Shown piece after piece: positions 24,339 to 32,007 of a DNA stretch of 64,000 nt. This DNA is from a virus. Positions within the stretch are counted from its first letter, which is position 1; each line of letters starts with the position of its first letter. The notes under the pieces are model-generated. The model made no database searches and had not been told where the DNA came from. It saw only the letters and a program-made list of their open reading frames with translations. Position numbers and translations under genes: made by a program. The stretch covers positions 1-64,000 of the IMG/VR virus record IMGVR_UViG_3300024306_000021, one strand, 5' to 3'.

Positions 24339-24741
24339 TTAGGTACCTTTTTAGTTCTTTGTCAGTTGGTTGTACATCATAATTGTTCTTAAAGAAGATT
24401 TCATAACTATCGCTGCCGTACTTGCCAATGCCGTATAATTGTTTTGCATCAACCCCATCCCAAGACATGAAATCTGCGGTCATGAGTTTGAGTCTTTTAA
24501 ATCGTACATTGTACATGCCTAATGGCCAGATGATTTCTTTTACATCATCGATGGAAGCCCACAAGAATTGTTTGGGAGTAGGCCATTTTTCTAAGAATAG
24601 AGGTAGCACATATTTCACTGGCTTGCGTCCAGTTTGGTTAAGCATGATGACACCAACCATGTGTTGCCAAGCACGAATCTTTTCGTCCTTAGCCGGCAAC
24701 TGCTGCTGTACCATCAAATCGTCTCGTAAGGGAATAGCCAT
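24304..24741 (-). CDS. MBD4-like HhH-GPD DNA glycosylase
   Basis: A 145-aa protein matching only the glycosylase domain of eukaryotic MBD4, which removes T or U opposite G. Signatures are VIMLNQTGRKPVKYVLPLFL (about 31-50, MBD4 LNRTSGK), PLGMYNVRFKRLK (73-85), the HhH element LYGIGKYGSDSYEIF (102-116) and QPTDKELKRYL. In the last, Asp127 aligns with the catalytic Asp of MBD4 HPEDHKLNKYH. No FeS cluster is present. The mRNA is predicted to start at the ATG itself. It heads the gp44 operon. Confidence 0.8.
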   Translation of the reverse strand: MAIPLRDDLMVQQQLPAKDEKIRAWQHMVGVIMLNQTGRKPVKYVLPLFLEKWPTPKQFLWASIDDVKEIIWPLGMYNVRFKRLKLMTADFMSWDGVDAKQLYGIGKYGSDSYEIFFKNNYDVQPTDKELKRYLNDEIRNFDTAC

Positions 24742-24747
24742 GATTAT

Positions 24748-24776
24748 AGTATAGAGGAAAAAAAAGGGTCTGTCAA
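24748..24776 (-). promoter_or_regulatory. Early sigma70-type promoter of glycosylase-gp44 operon
   Basis: Minus strand TTGACA (24771-24776), 17-nt spacer, TATACT (24748-24753). The -35 hexamer is formed by the loop and closing pair of the upstream terminator hairpin. The expected start point falls on the A of the ATG at 24741, so the mRNA would be leaderless. Confidence 0.8.
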
Positions 24777-24783
24777 GACCCTT
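24764..24783 (-). terminator. Rho-independent terminator after the MazG-like gene
   Basis: On the minus strand AAGGGTCT pairs with AGACCCTT around a 4-nt loop, followed by a run of T residues. It begins within the stop codon of the MazG-like gene and ends the long transcript from the fibre region. Confidence 0.85.
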
Positions 24784-25156
24784 ATGCTTGTTTGACTAAC
24801 AAAGGTCTAAGGTTGGGAGGTTGCCATCCCTCTGGCTTTAAAACCTTGCCGTCTTCACGCTTGCGAACCTTGCCTGTTTCTGGATCGATCTTAGCAAAGT
24901 TTGTGCGCATGACTTCTTTCCACGCACCCTCAGCATCTGCTCCGATACTATGTATAGCACCGATAGTGACTACCAAGATATCGATCAAAGCGTCTAAGGT
25001 TTCTACGCTGTTGTCAGAAGTCATAGCTTGACTGAGTTCGCCCATTTCTTCTGCTATGAGATTACAGTACATTTGAAATTGAGCTAGATTCAACCCCTGT
25101 ACTGTTTGGTCACAGGCTGTCATAAACTGTTCTTGATCACGGAACGGATTCGTCAT
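24782..25156 (-). CDS. MazG-like nucleotide pyrophosphohydrolase
   Basis: An all-alpha NTP pyrophosphohydrolase, 124 aa. The metal-binding pattern is IAEEMGELSQAM (about 34-45) followed by ETLDALIDILVVTIGA (about 52-67). The C-terminus (GKVRKREDGKVLKPEGWQPP) resembles phosphoribosyl-ATP or phage MazG-like enzymes that hydrolyse dNTPs or (p)ppGpp-type substrates. Its ATG overlaps the groES stop (ATGA). Exact substrate unknown. Confidence 0.85.
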   Translation of the reverse strand: MTNPFRDQEQFMTACDQTVQGLNLAQFQMYCNLIAEEMGELSQAMTSDNSVETLDALIDILVVTIGAIHSIGADAEGAWKEVMRTNFAKIDPETGKVRKREDGKVLKPEGWQPPNLRPLLVKQA

Positions 25157-25545
25157 TTGTTTTCCAATCTATAAGCGTCTACGGCATTCGGAACTGCGAT
25201 GCCTTGGTTGATATTTACTGTGTCGTTTGGTTTTTCAGAACTCCACATTAATATGGCTTTGTTTTCTACCAGTCTAATAGTAACAGGTTCGTCACCGCCA
25301 TTATCATATTCGATACCTCTTGTCCAACGACCGTGTTCGACTAGGATCCAATCACCAACTCCGAAATCTTCTTTATGTTCAGGACCAACGGCAAACACCT
25401 TACCCCAGCGAGGATAGATACCTTCTACCTTGCCGTCATCACTTTTGATAATAATGCCGCTGGCAGTTTTCTGCTCACCGAAATACATATCACTGACCAT
25501 GATTTTGTCACGGAGGATTCGCAATTTACCTTTGACTACTGACAT
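25153..25545 (-). CDS. GroES-like co-chaperonin (T4 gp31 analogue)
   Basis: A 130-aa protein with a GroES beta-barrel: LRILRDKIMVSDMYFG at the start, a mobile-loop equivalent TASGIIIKSDDG (about 28-39), then GKVFAVGPEHKEDFGVGDWI and a C-terminal IRLVENKAILMW strand. It would cap host GroEL, as T4 gp31 does for capsid protein folding. GGAGGAATA precedes the ATG. The C-terminal 25 residues extend beyond bacterial GroES. Confidence 0.88.
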   Translation of the reverse strand: MSVVKGKLRILRDKIMVSDMYFGEQKTASGIIIKSDDGKVEGIYPRWGKVFAVGPEHKEDFGVGDWILVEHGRWTRGIEYDNGGDEPVTIRLVENKAILMWSSEKPNDTVNINQGIAVPNAVDAYRLENK

Positions 25546-25778
25546 TATTCCTCCGCTTTCTTAGGTGTAGGATTTTCTGCTTTTACTGACCTGGGATTAC
25601 GATTGTAATATTCTGCCATCAATTCTTCTCTAGTCTTTACGATCTTGCCACCTGGACCTAATTGGTCACCGCGGGCATTGACTTTAGCGTTGCCTACAGC
25701 CTGTACGAGTTCGTTGACTAGGGTGAGTTTTTCCATGTCGATTTCTCTGCCCTGCATGGTTCTAACTGTTTTACCCAT
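25545..25778 (-). CDS. Conserved T4-like phage protein, 77 aa
   Basis: The sequence MGKTVRTMQGREIDMEKLT and the segment AVGNAKVNARGDQLGPGGKI are a pattern I recall from many T4-like cyanophages, of unknown function. The C-terminus is basic and disordered. AAAAGGAGATAATA gives a strong ribosome site, part of which encodes the end of the 35-aa peptide upstream. It overlaps groES as TAATG. Confidence 0.75.
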   Translation of the reverse strand: MGKTVRTMQGREIDMEKLTLVNELVQAVGNAKVNARGDQLGPGGKIVKTREELMAEYYNRNPRSVKAENPTPKKAEE

Positions 25779-25780
25779 TA

Positions 25781-25888
25781 TTATCTCCTTTTAATTCTTG
25801 TCTTTGGTAGCTTACGTCCTTGTAAGATACGTCTAGCGTTTCTAGCTGCCACTACCTTAACCTTTCTTTGTCCATTTCTTTTAGCCAT
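25781..25888 (-). CDS. Very basic micropeptide, 35 aa
   Basis: An ATG at 25888 preceded by AAAGGAGAAACAG opens a 35-codon frame, MAKRNGQRKVKVVAARNARR continuing to a stop at 25781. Fifteen of 35 residues are Lys or Arg. The strong ribosome site, the 8-nt overlap with the gene upstream and the 2-nt gap to the gene downstream support it. Composition resembles ribosomal or DNA-condensing peptides; function unknown. Confidence 0.7.
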   Translation of the reverse strand: MAKRNGQRKVKVVAARNARRILQGRKLPKTRIKRR

Positions 25889-26363
25889 CTGTTTCTCCTT
25901 TGAAAAACTCTGTTATAGGTAATTTGTATTTAACGCTGTCTATCTTATGTAGTCCTATAAGATATAGACAGTAGCTAGAAACGGCACTACCTCGTCCCAC
26001 ACCCCAGACTATATTATTTGCTCTAAGAGTATCGACCAAGTATTTTGATACTTTTAAAATATCTAATAGATTATGTTTTTTATATAGATCTAGTTCATCG
26101 ACTAAACGTCCGTAGTTTTCTTTTGGACATTGATTGACTAGGAATCCTTCTATATCCATTGTTTGGTAATTGTGTGGAATAAACCAAGAGCGTCCTTTTG
26201 GTAATTCGGACATTGGCATAGGATAGTTTAGTTTTTCTTCTAAACAGCGTTCAATATATTTTTCTAAATTGGGAGATAGGTCTGTGACGAAAGAATCTTC
26301 TAGAGCAGAAGGTCCGTATTTTAACAGTCCTTCTATGATGTCTTTGTCTGCGTTATTCAACAT
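25881..26363 (-). CDS. PolIII alpha-like fragment protein, 160 aa
   Basis: The C-terminal half reads VWGVGRGSAVSSYCLYLIGL followed by DSVKYKLPITEFF. It matches the GPGRGSAAGSLVAY and DP-x-KY-x-L-x-FERF segment of bacterial DnaE/PolC polymerases. The rest of the polymerase, including catalytic Asp motifs, is absent, so it is not a polymerase. It may be a nucleotide- or clamp-binding relic. Similar small proteins are known in T4-like cyanophages as far as I recall. The stop overlaps the 35-aa peptide. Confidence 0.65.
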   Translation of the reverse strand: MLNNADKDIIEGLLKYGPSALEDSFVTDLSPNLEKYIERCLEEKLNYPMPMSELPKGRSWFIPHNYQTMDIEGFLVNQCPKENYGRLVDELDLYKKHNLLDILKVSKYLVDTLRANNIVWGVGRGSAVSSYCLYLIGLHKIDSVKYKLPITEFFKGETDG

Positions 26364-26595
26364 TAATCAATTGATCCAAGTCTTTATCTAGTCCTTTAGA
26401 CGCATTTGTTCCATTGTTTCTCAAACGTCTAGCTAGCTCTTCTCTGTATATTGTAACAAAGGTTAAGACTTGTGTCAAGAGATCTCGGTTTCCTAATCTC
26501 TGTGCTTGATAATATTTTTTAGTCAGTTCTTGTAACTTCAGCTCTACTTCCGAATCTTTGAGTGTGCTAAGATCGGCTTGGAACGGATGTATCAT
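26353..26595 (-). CDS. Conserved helical phage protein, 80 aa
   Basis: A predominantly helical, charged protein (VELKLQELTKKYYQAQRLGN; ILTFVTIYREELARRLRN-like centre) with no recognised domain. It overlaps the PolIII-like gene by 11 nt and starts 1 nt after the fibre-like gene upstream. The pattern is known to me from T4-like cyanophages without function. Confidence 0.7.
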   Translation of the reverse strand: MIHPFQADLSTLKDSEVELKLQELTKKYYQAQRLGNRDLLTQVLTFVTIYREELARRLRNNGTNASKGLDKDLDQLINVE

Positions 26596-26596
26596 A

Positions 26597-27172
26597 TTAG
26601 TTGAATACGCCCATACATTCTACCAAATAGCATCTAGCCAATGAACCGGGATCTATGCTTTTGGCTCTTGTAGTTACTCTTACCAACATAGCCGAAGTTG
26701 CGCTAGTCACTGTGATAGGATTAGCAGGAAAGTTGGCTTTTAATACTGGTATAACACCATCTGTAGGGAAAGTGATAGTTCTAGCAGTACCGTCGCCTCT
26801 AATTTCTAATATAACTGACACAGAATTGTCTACAGGAAACCCTTCGAAAGTAAACTGTGCATCGCCGCTTAATGACACATATTGATGATCAGCATTTCCG
26901 AAGTTGATAACGATCGCTCCGCTACGTGTACCTAGGTTAAGAAAACTGTGAATATTATTTCTTAACACGGCATTGGTGATCGCCTTTTTGTTGAAATCGT
27001 TGTCTACATTGATTTTAGCTGTATTAGCCTGTAGGTCTGTAATTTCGGTAGCTGCTGTAGCTAGTCCGATCTTGGTATAATTGAAATTATCTCTAAATCC
27101 TTGAGTATCGTTATCTACTCCTGCGATTGGATAAGTTTCATCAATCTGTGCTGAATTTATGTTGCTTGCCAT
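26597..27172 (-). CDS. Fibre-associated structural protein, 191 aa
   Basis: The N-terminus NSAQIDETYPIAGVDNDTQG with GFRDNFNYTKIGL is the short attachment module also seen, in diverged form, in the 225-aa and 2510-aa fibre proteins. The rest is beta-rich (NFGNADHQYVSLSGDAQFTF), consistent with a virion adhesin or baseplate component. A late octamer lies inside the gene upstream, 37 nt before its ATG. Confidence 0.75.
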   Translation of the reverse strand: MASNINSAQIDETYPIAGVDNDTQGFRDNFNYTKIGLATAATEITDLQANTAKINVDNDFNKKAITNAVLRNNIHSFLNLGTRSGAIVINFGNADHQYVSLSGDAQFTFEGFPVDNSVSVILEIRGDGTARTITFPTDGVIPVLKANFPANPITVTSATSAMLVRVTTRAKSIDPGSLARCYLVECMGVFN

Positions 27173-27173
27173 T

Positions 27174-29864
27174 TTATATTATTTCTCCACGTTGCGGAAA
27201 TGCTAGATATTTATCCTGTAGTATTCCGTCGGTAGAATCAATCAGATATCGATCTACTTCAAAGTCTATGGTTTTAAAATCGAAATCGCTTAGATTCTTT
27301 ATGTTTATTATGATGTCATCTGCTGCTCCTGGTAAACAGTAGCAGATAGGCATCGCACTAACCCATCCAGGTTCTACGAAACTAGATTCCTGTATGCTTC
27401 TCATCCAAAGCGGCAGATAGGTTCGATCATTAAGGCCTGTACTTTTGATACGTTTTCTCATATTTTTGATACTGTTTGGCCATATTGTCTGTACATCTCT
27501 ATCACTAGCAAGAAAGTTATTGCTGTCTACTCTGATAGTATCAACATCGACTCTCACAGGTCGATTTATATTATCTGGAAGATTTATCTGTCTACTGATG
27601 CTCTTGCCATTTTTTACTAGATCGTCGACTACATCGACATAGACTACTTCGTAAATAATTTCTTGTGTCGTAGGATCTTTAGCGACAGCTTTTTTGATGT
27701 CACCGAATTTCAATCTTTTGTTATAGTGATTCCTGCTGACAGCTTCAACAAACATATCTATGTTAGAACTTTGTATACCGGCATAAACTAACATAGTCAA
27801 ACTGTCCTGTATACCAAATGCCGGATCCCCATATCTATAAATTTTTTCGGGATTGAAAATAGTGGTGTCAGATATAAATGTGTACCAACGATCTCTTTTG
27901 CTTTTTTTCTGTAATACCTTGAAACTGAGATTGCTGTAAACTATATCACTGATACCTGATACAACTATCTTAAAAGTTTTAGATGAACTGGAATAATTGT
28001 AGATATCTCTAGCAGCAACTACAAATGTAAATTCTTTATCAAATGATGTTAATGTATTATCAAATGTAACATTAAAATCTCTTTCACTACTACCGTCATA
28101 ATTATAAAATCTTGTTAAACCGCGTGTAATGTTCGTAGTCGTATTGCCATCAAGAGTGAGAAAATTTGTTGATAAGGAGTCCCCATTATCTACGGTTATG
28201 TTGCCACTACCGGATGCTGAGCCACCATCTAAGTCATAGATAAAACCAGTTGAATTGAATGTTCCGATTTGTCTAACTTTTCCAATGATTTCGCCAGTTG
28301 ATAGTAAAGTAAGACCTGGAGGTAAAACTCCTTTTCCGGGTACTAGTTGATAAGTTACTAGACCGTTTCTTAGTAATGATTCAGCTTCGATTACTAATTG
28401 GCTATCTTTATTTGGACTGATTGATCCAAGTTCAGCAGGTGATATCCATTTGATACCCGTCTCAAGCTCACCGATAGTCTTGATAGTGAATGTTCTAATA
28501 CTACTGGCCTGTGTTCCTGATGGATAGGTAGTAGTAGCCACCACACTGAATTCAAATGTTTCTGTTATTCTGGGTTGATACGGTACTTTGCCTGTTAATT
28601 TTCCTTCTATCGTATCTAATACCATGCCTTTAGGCACCACGCTTGGAGTTCCGAAAAGTATTTCAGATCCTTTGGGTATCTTGCCATTTATTCTTGGATC
28701 TACGTAAATTCTATACTTGTTATTGCCTTGATATACGATATTGTCGATAGAATATGATCCAAGTGTGCTATCAGTAAATGTGGCTACATCATAGACCGAT
28801 ATCAGTTGTTTTTTATTAGGAACAGGATAATCACCAGCCACGGTTGGTTTTATTTGTACATCTAAGTATGTGTCGGTATCTCTAACTATAGATAGAGTTT
28901 CTGCTCTTATCTGAGGATTGATATCATTTAATCTAAAAGTGATTGTACCTGGCCATGTATCTGGGTGGAACACTTCTAGATTTAAAGTAACATAATTATT
29001 AGCTCGTCTTGTGCCTAGATCGGGTTCAGTGATCCATATAGGAGCTCTTACATATGTGTTGTCGGCTCTGAATATACCAGTTCCTACTTGCATTATGGTA
29101 TTATCTGATTTCAAGAAATCTTCGCTGACTACATAGATTTTAAAAGTTCTTCTTTCGTCATGTAATCCATCTGAGGCTACTACAACGAATTGATAAAATC
29201 TAGTCAACTTTCTTGGAAACATTACAGCATCAAAGTAATCAAATGTCTGTACGTCGAACCCGAAACTATCAAAACCGTTGATAGGTAAAGCACCTAGATC
29301 ATATGGTTCTGAATCATATAAATTCCTGTCATAGTTAGAATTATAAATTTTATTTTCTAGAGCAAAAATTGGTTTTGTAAAACCTGAAATCCTACCAGTT
29401 GATGACAATGTGAGACCTGGGGGAAGTTCCCCACCGTCGAATGGTATGTAGTATTCTATTTTGTCGCCTGCCGGAATGTCAGGATCTAAAGCTAATAGTT
29501 GGAAATCAACTTTGTCGTTATCAAGCACAAAGTATGTGTAATTAGGACCTACCGGTAAAAGTCCGTCTGGTGTAACCCAAAATGGTTCATCTGCCCCTAA
29601 CACTGTTATTTCGAATGTTCTATCTTTTTTATCTACACTGTCACTAGCTCGGATAACAAATCTAGAAGTAATTGGTTTCTTAACTTCGAATGGAGTACCT
29701 ACTATGGTATTATTTTCTAATCGTAGCCCGAGAGGTAATGAACCTGATATCAGCTTATAAGTGACAGCAGATACGCCAGAGCTGGCAGAAAGAACTATAT
29801 TTTGTTTAGTTCTTTCATTTAATGTACCTAAGGTACCAGCTGGAGTATTCCATGTTACAGCCAT
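27174..29864 (-). CDS. Large structural protein with repeated He_PIG Ig-like domains
   Basis: An 896-aa beta-rich protein. At least four modules have the putative Ig (He_PIG) signature of a PPGL or PLGL turn followed by I-x-G-x-P: GSLPLGLRLENNTIVGTP (about 42-59), GGELPPGLTLSSTGRISG (about 148), GMVLDTIEGKLTGKVP (about 412) and GVLPPGLTLLSTGEIIGK (about 510). Such domains form rods in phage tails and bacterial adhesins. It lies in a fibre cluster, so a tail or baseplate spike role is likely. Confidence 0.8.
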   Translation of the reverse strand: MAVTWNTPAGTLGTLNERTKQNIVLSASSGVSAVTYKLISGSLPLGLRLENNTIVGTPFEVKKPITSRFVIRASDSVDKKDRTFEITVLGADEPFWVTPDGLLPVGPNYTYFVLDNDKVDFQLLALDPDIPAGDKIEYYIPFDGGELPPGLTLSSTGRISGFTKPIFALENKIYNSNYDRNLYDSEPYDLGALPINGFDSFGFDVQTFDYFDAVMFPRKLTRFYQFVVVASDGLHDERRTFKIYVVSEDFLKSDNTIMQVGTGIFRADNTYVRAPIWITEPDLGTRRANNYVTLNLEVFHPDTWPGTITFRLNDINPQIRAETLSIVRDTDTYLDVQIKPTVAGDYPVPNKKQLISVYDVATFTDSTLGSYSIDNIVYQGNNKYRIYVDPRINGKIPKGSEILFGTPSVVPKGMVLDTIEGKLTGKVPYQPRITETFEFSVVATTTYPSGTQASSIRTFTIKTIGELETGIKWISPAELGSISPNKDSQLVIEAESLLRNGLVTYQLVPGKGVLPPGLTLLSTGEIIGKVRQIGTFNSTGFIYDLDGGSASGSGNITVDNGDSLSTNFLTLDGNTTTNITRGLTRFYNYDGSSERDFNVTFDNTLTSFDKEFTFVVAARDIYNYSSSSKTFKIVVSGISDIVYSNLSFKVLQKKSKRDRWYTFISDTTIFNPEKIYRYGDPAFGIQDSLTMLVYAGIQSSNIDMFVEAVSRNHYNKRLKFGDIKKAVAKDPTTQEIIYEVVYVDVVDDLVKNGKSISRQINLPDNINRPVRVDVDTIRVDSNNFLASDRDVQTIWPNSIKNMRKRIKSTGLNDRTYLPLWMRSIQESSFVEPGWVSAMPICYCLPGAADDIIINIKNLSDFDFKTIDFEVDRYLIDSTDGILQDKYLAFPQRGEII
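27209..27216 (-). promoter_or_regulatory. Internal late promoter GATAAATA
   Basis: It lies within the last codons of the 896-aa gene and 37 nt before the next start, so it could give separate late expression of the 191-aa protein and genes below. Confidence 0.5.
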
Positions 29865-29873
29865 ACGAATTCC

Positions 29874-31283
29874 TTAGAAGGTTGACGACTGGATAGATAT
29901 TCTTGACCAAATACTTGTGCTTCCGTCATAAAATCCGCTACAGATATAGAAGTAAGTATTATCTAGAGTGACCATTCCGGGAACACTGCCTGGATAACCT
30001 ACTGATGTAGTTGGGACAACAGAACTTACTGTAAGTGTTGGCTGTCCTGGATTATAGAATGTAACTTCATCACCATTTAATCCGTGACCTGCGCTGATAG
30101 CAAAAGTTTCTGTAGCTGTTATAACATTGCCTACTACCGACAACACAGTTCGTTCACTTACTCCTGGTAAGCTGAATACAGCACCTGGTAATATGTTTGT
30201 AGGATCGTCGACTGTAAATGTGGTCCTAGATCCTGCTGGGATATTACCCGACAATGTGGTCGTGATAGGTAAAGCGTTCCACACACCGTTTTTAACTACG
30301 ATGTGATTGCTGTTTTCGTCAATTTTAATATCAAGGCCGTATTGTCTTACGACGCCTATATCTTTTTCTACTCCGAGATTGATTCTATCTGATAGATATA
30401 CTCTTTTGAATTTTTGGTAAGCTATAGAACCTAGATTAGTAACTCCATCTACTTTTGGAATGACATCGTCTACGATTGTATTTCTTAGATTAATACTAAC
30501 ATCGTTACCATCTATTAATGGTGCTCCTCCCAAACCTGAATTATTTGGAAATACAGAACCATAATGATCGCCTCTGGTCTGTCCGCCGAAGGCAGCATCT
30601 GTACCATCGGTTCCTGTAGTCATCACAGTTTGACCGCCTGTAGATTTTAACAGTCCTGTTAGATTTCCGCTAACATTGCCAGTTACGTTTCCGATTACAG
30701 GACCAGTATGTGTGCCATTGCTGCTACCAGTTAAGTTACCACTAACATCACCAGTCAAGTTTCCATAAAATGTACCGTAGATCTTTCCGCTGGTGCCATC
30801 TACTATAAGTGTACTATCATCAGCAAACACAGAACCATTTAGATCACCGTGAACATTGCCTTGTAGATTTGACACTACGTTGGTTGCGTTGACAGTATTG
30901 GCCCAAAGATTTTGCCAACGCTTGCTGGTAGTACCTAGGTCGTATGTGTTGTTAGTATTTGGGATTATGTCTGAATTAATGTCTGCTTGAAATACCACAT
31001 TGTCTGTACTCGCATTACCTAATGTAATATCACCATCGGCAGTGATAGTGCCGCTGGCATGTATGTTACCACTAATGTCGATATTACCAGTACCTACAAT
31101 ATCATGACCATTTAGGTTGATATCGTTGATGATGCTGCTACCTGATGATAAAAATTTTCCACCTACAGTAGATCCGTCACCTATGTATAACGACTTTGTA
31201 TCTGTCGTAAAAATTAATTCACCTGCCGCTGGGGTAATGGTTAACCTTTCTGCGTTGGTTCCTCTGCGTATCTTTAGGGCCAT
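29874..31283 (-). CDS. Tail fibre protein, 469 aa
   Basis: The N-terminal MALKIRRGTNAERLTITPAA followed by GELIFTTDTKSLYIGDG is the short receptor-binding-protein module found at the start of Mtd-type and other phage fibres. It is followed by repetitive beta-helix-like GNLTGDVSGNLTGSSNG-type segments (about 160-215) and a compact C-terminal domain. No enzymatic site is seen. It is in an operon with the other fibre genes. Confidence 0.82.
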   Translation of the reverse strand: MALKIRRGTNAERLTITPAAGELIFTTDTKSLYIGDGSTVGGKFLSSGSSIINDINLNGHDIVGTGNIDISGNIHASGTITADGDITLGNASTDNVVFQADINSDIIPNTNNTYDLGTTSKRWQNLWANTVNATNVVSNLQGNVHGDLNGSVFADDSTLIVDGTSGKIYGTFYGNLTGDVSGNLTGSSNGTHTGPVIGNVTGNVSGNLTGLLKSTGGQTVMTTGTDGTDAAFGGQTRGDHYGSVFPNNSGLGGAPLIDGNDVSINLRNTIVDDVIPKVDGVTNLGSIAYQKFKRVYLSDRINLGVEKDIGVVRQYGLDIKIDENSNHIVVKNGVWNALPITTTLSGNIPAGSRTTFTVDDPTNILPGAVFSLPGVSERTVLSVVGNVITATETFAISAGHGLNGDEVTFYNPGQPTLTVSSVVPTTSVGYPGSVPGMVTLDNTYFYICSGFYDGSTSIWSRISIQSSTF

Positions 31284-31295
31284 CCTTTTTCTCCG

Positions 31296-31973
31296 TTAAA
31301 TCGTTCCGAGATCGAGTTCATAGGTACCTGGACTTGTTACTGTACCAAAATCCCAATCGAGCTGTGAAAATAAAAATTCTGTTGCGTTTATATAATTTCC
31401 TTGAGTTATCGAACCAAAGTTATAATCGAATACTCCTGAAATTAATGCTTGGCTGTTGTAGCCTAATAGATTACCGAATAAATTTGTAGCGGTAATATTT
31501 CCTGTTATGTTTATATTACCTAAACCTAATAGACTGTGTCCGTTTAAATTTAGGTCTTCTTCTAGATTGACTGCTACTAGGTTAGCATCGAACACTATAG
31601 TATTTCCAGACTTAGTGATTACAATATTGTTTCCGCCCTGGAAAGTAACCTCTGTAGTTGGACTGATAGCATCCACATTACCGTTACTAGTTACTATACT
31701 ATTAAATGTGTTTTGTAAAGGAGAATTAATAGTGATGTTATCAGTATTTTCTACAAGATTAATATTAGTTCCAGCTACTAATGATCTCATTTCGAGATTA
31801 TAATTAGACTTTTGCTTGAAGATCCTAGCACCTGAACCTAGGTTTTTTCCAGTAACACTCAGTTGGTTATCTAAAGTCGCGAAATTAGCATTGACTTTTT
31901 GGAAAGCCGCACGAAGATCGTCTCCGAGACCGTCATTGACAAAATTACCTATGTTGATCGATGTTATGCTCAT
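31296..31973 (-). CDS. Tail fibre-like protein, 225 aa
   Basis: The N-terminus SINIGNFVNDGLGDDLRAAF with QKVNANFATL parallels the start of the 2510-aa fibre (INIGIEGNDGTGDSIRDSF). The body is a beta-rich repeat (TNINLVENTDNITINSPLQN; LNLNGHSLLGLGNINITGNI). It has its own late promoter and ATG context. It may be a short version or partner of the giant fibre. Confidence 0.78.
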   Translation of the reverse strand: MSITSINIGNFVNDGLGDDLRAAFQKVNANFATLDNQLSVTGKNLGSGARIFKQKSNYNLEMRSLVAGTNINLVENTDNITINSPLQNTFNSIVTSNGNVDAISPTTEVTFQGGNNIVITKSGNTIVFDANLVAVNLEEDLNLNGHSLLGLGNINITGNITATNLFGNLLGYNSQALISGVFDYNFGSITQGNYINATEFLFSQLDWDFGTVTSPGTYELDLGTI

Positions 31974-31991
31974 TTTATTACCTTTACCCTA

Positions 31992-31999
31992 TATTTATC
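31992..31999 (-). promoter_or_regulatory. T4-type late promoter GATAAATA
   Basis: The octamer is placed 18 nt before the ATG at 31973, with AAAGGTAATAAA as ribosome site, in the 34-nt gap below the giant fibre gene. Confidence 0.7.
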
Positions 32000-32007
32000 C
32001 TAGTTTT

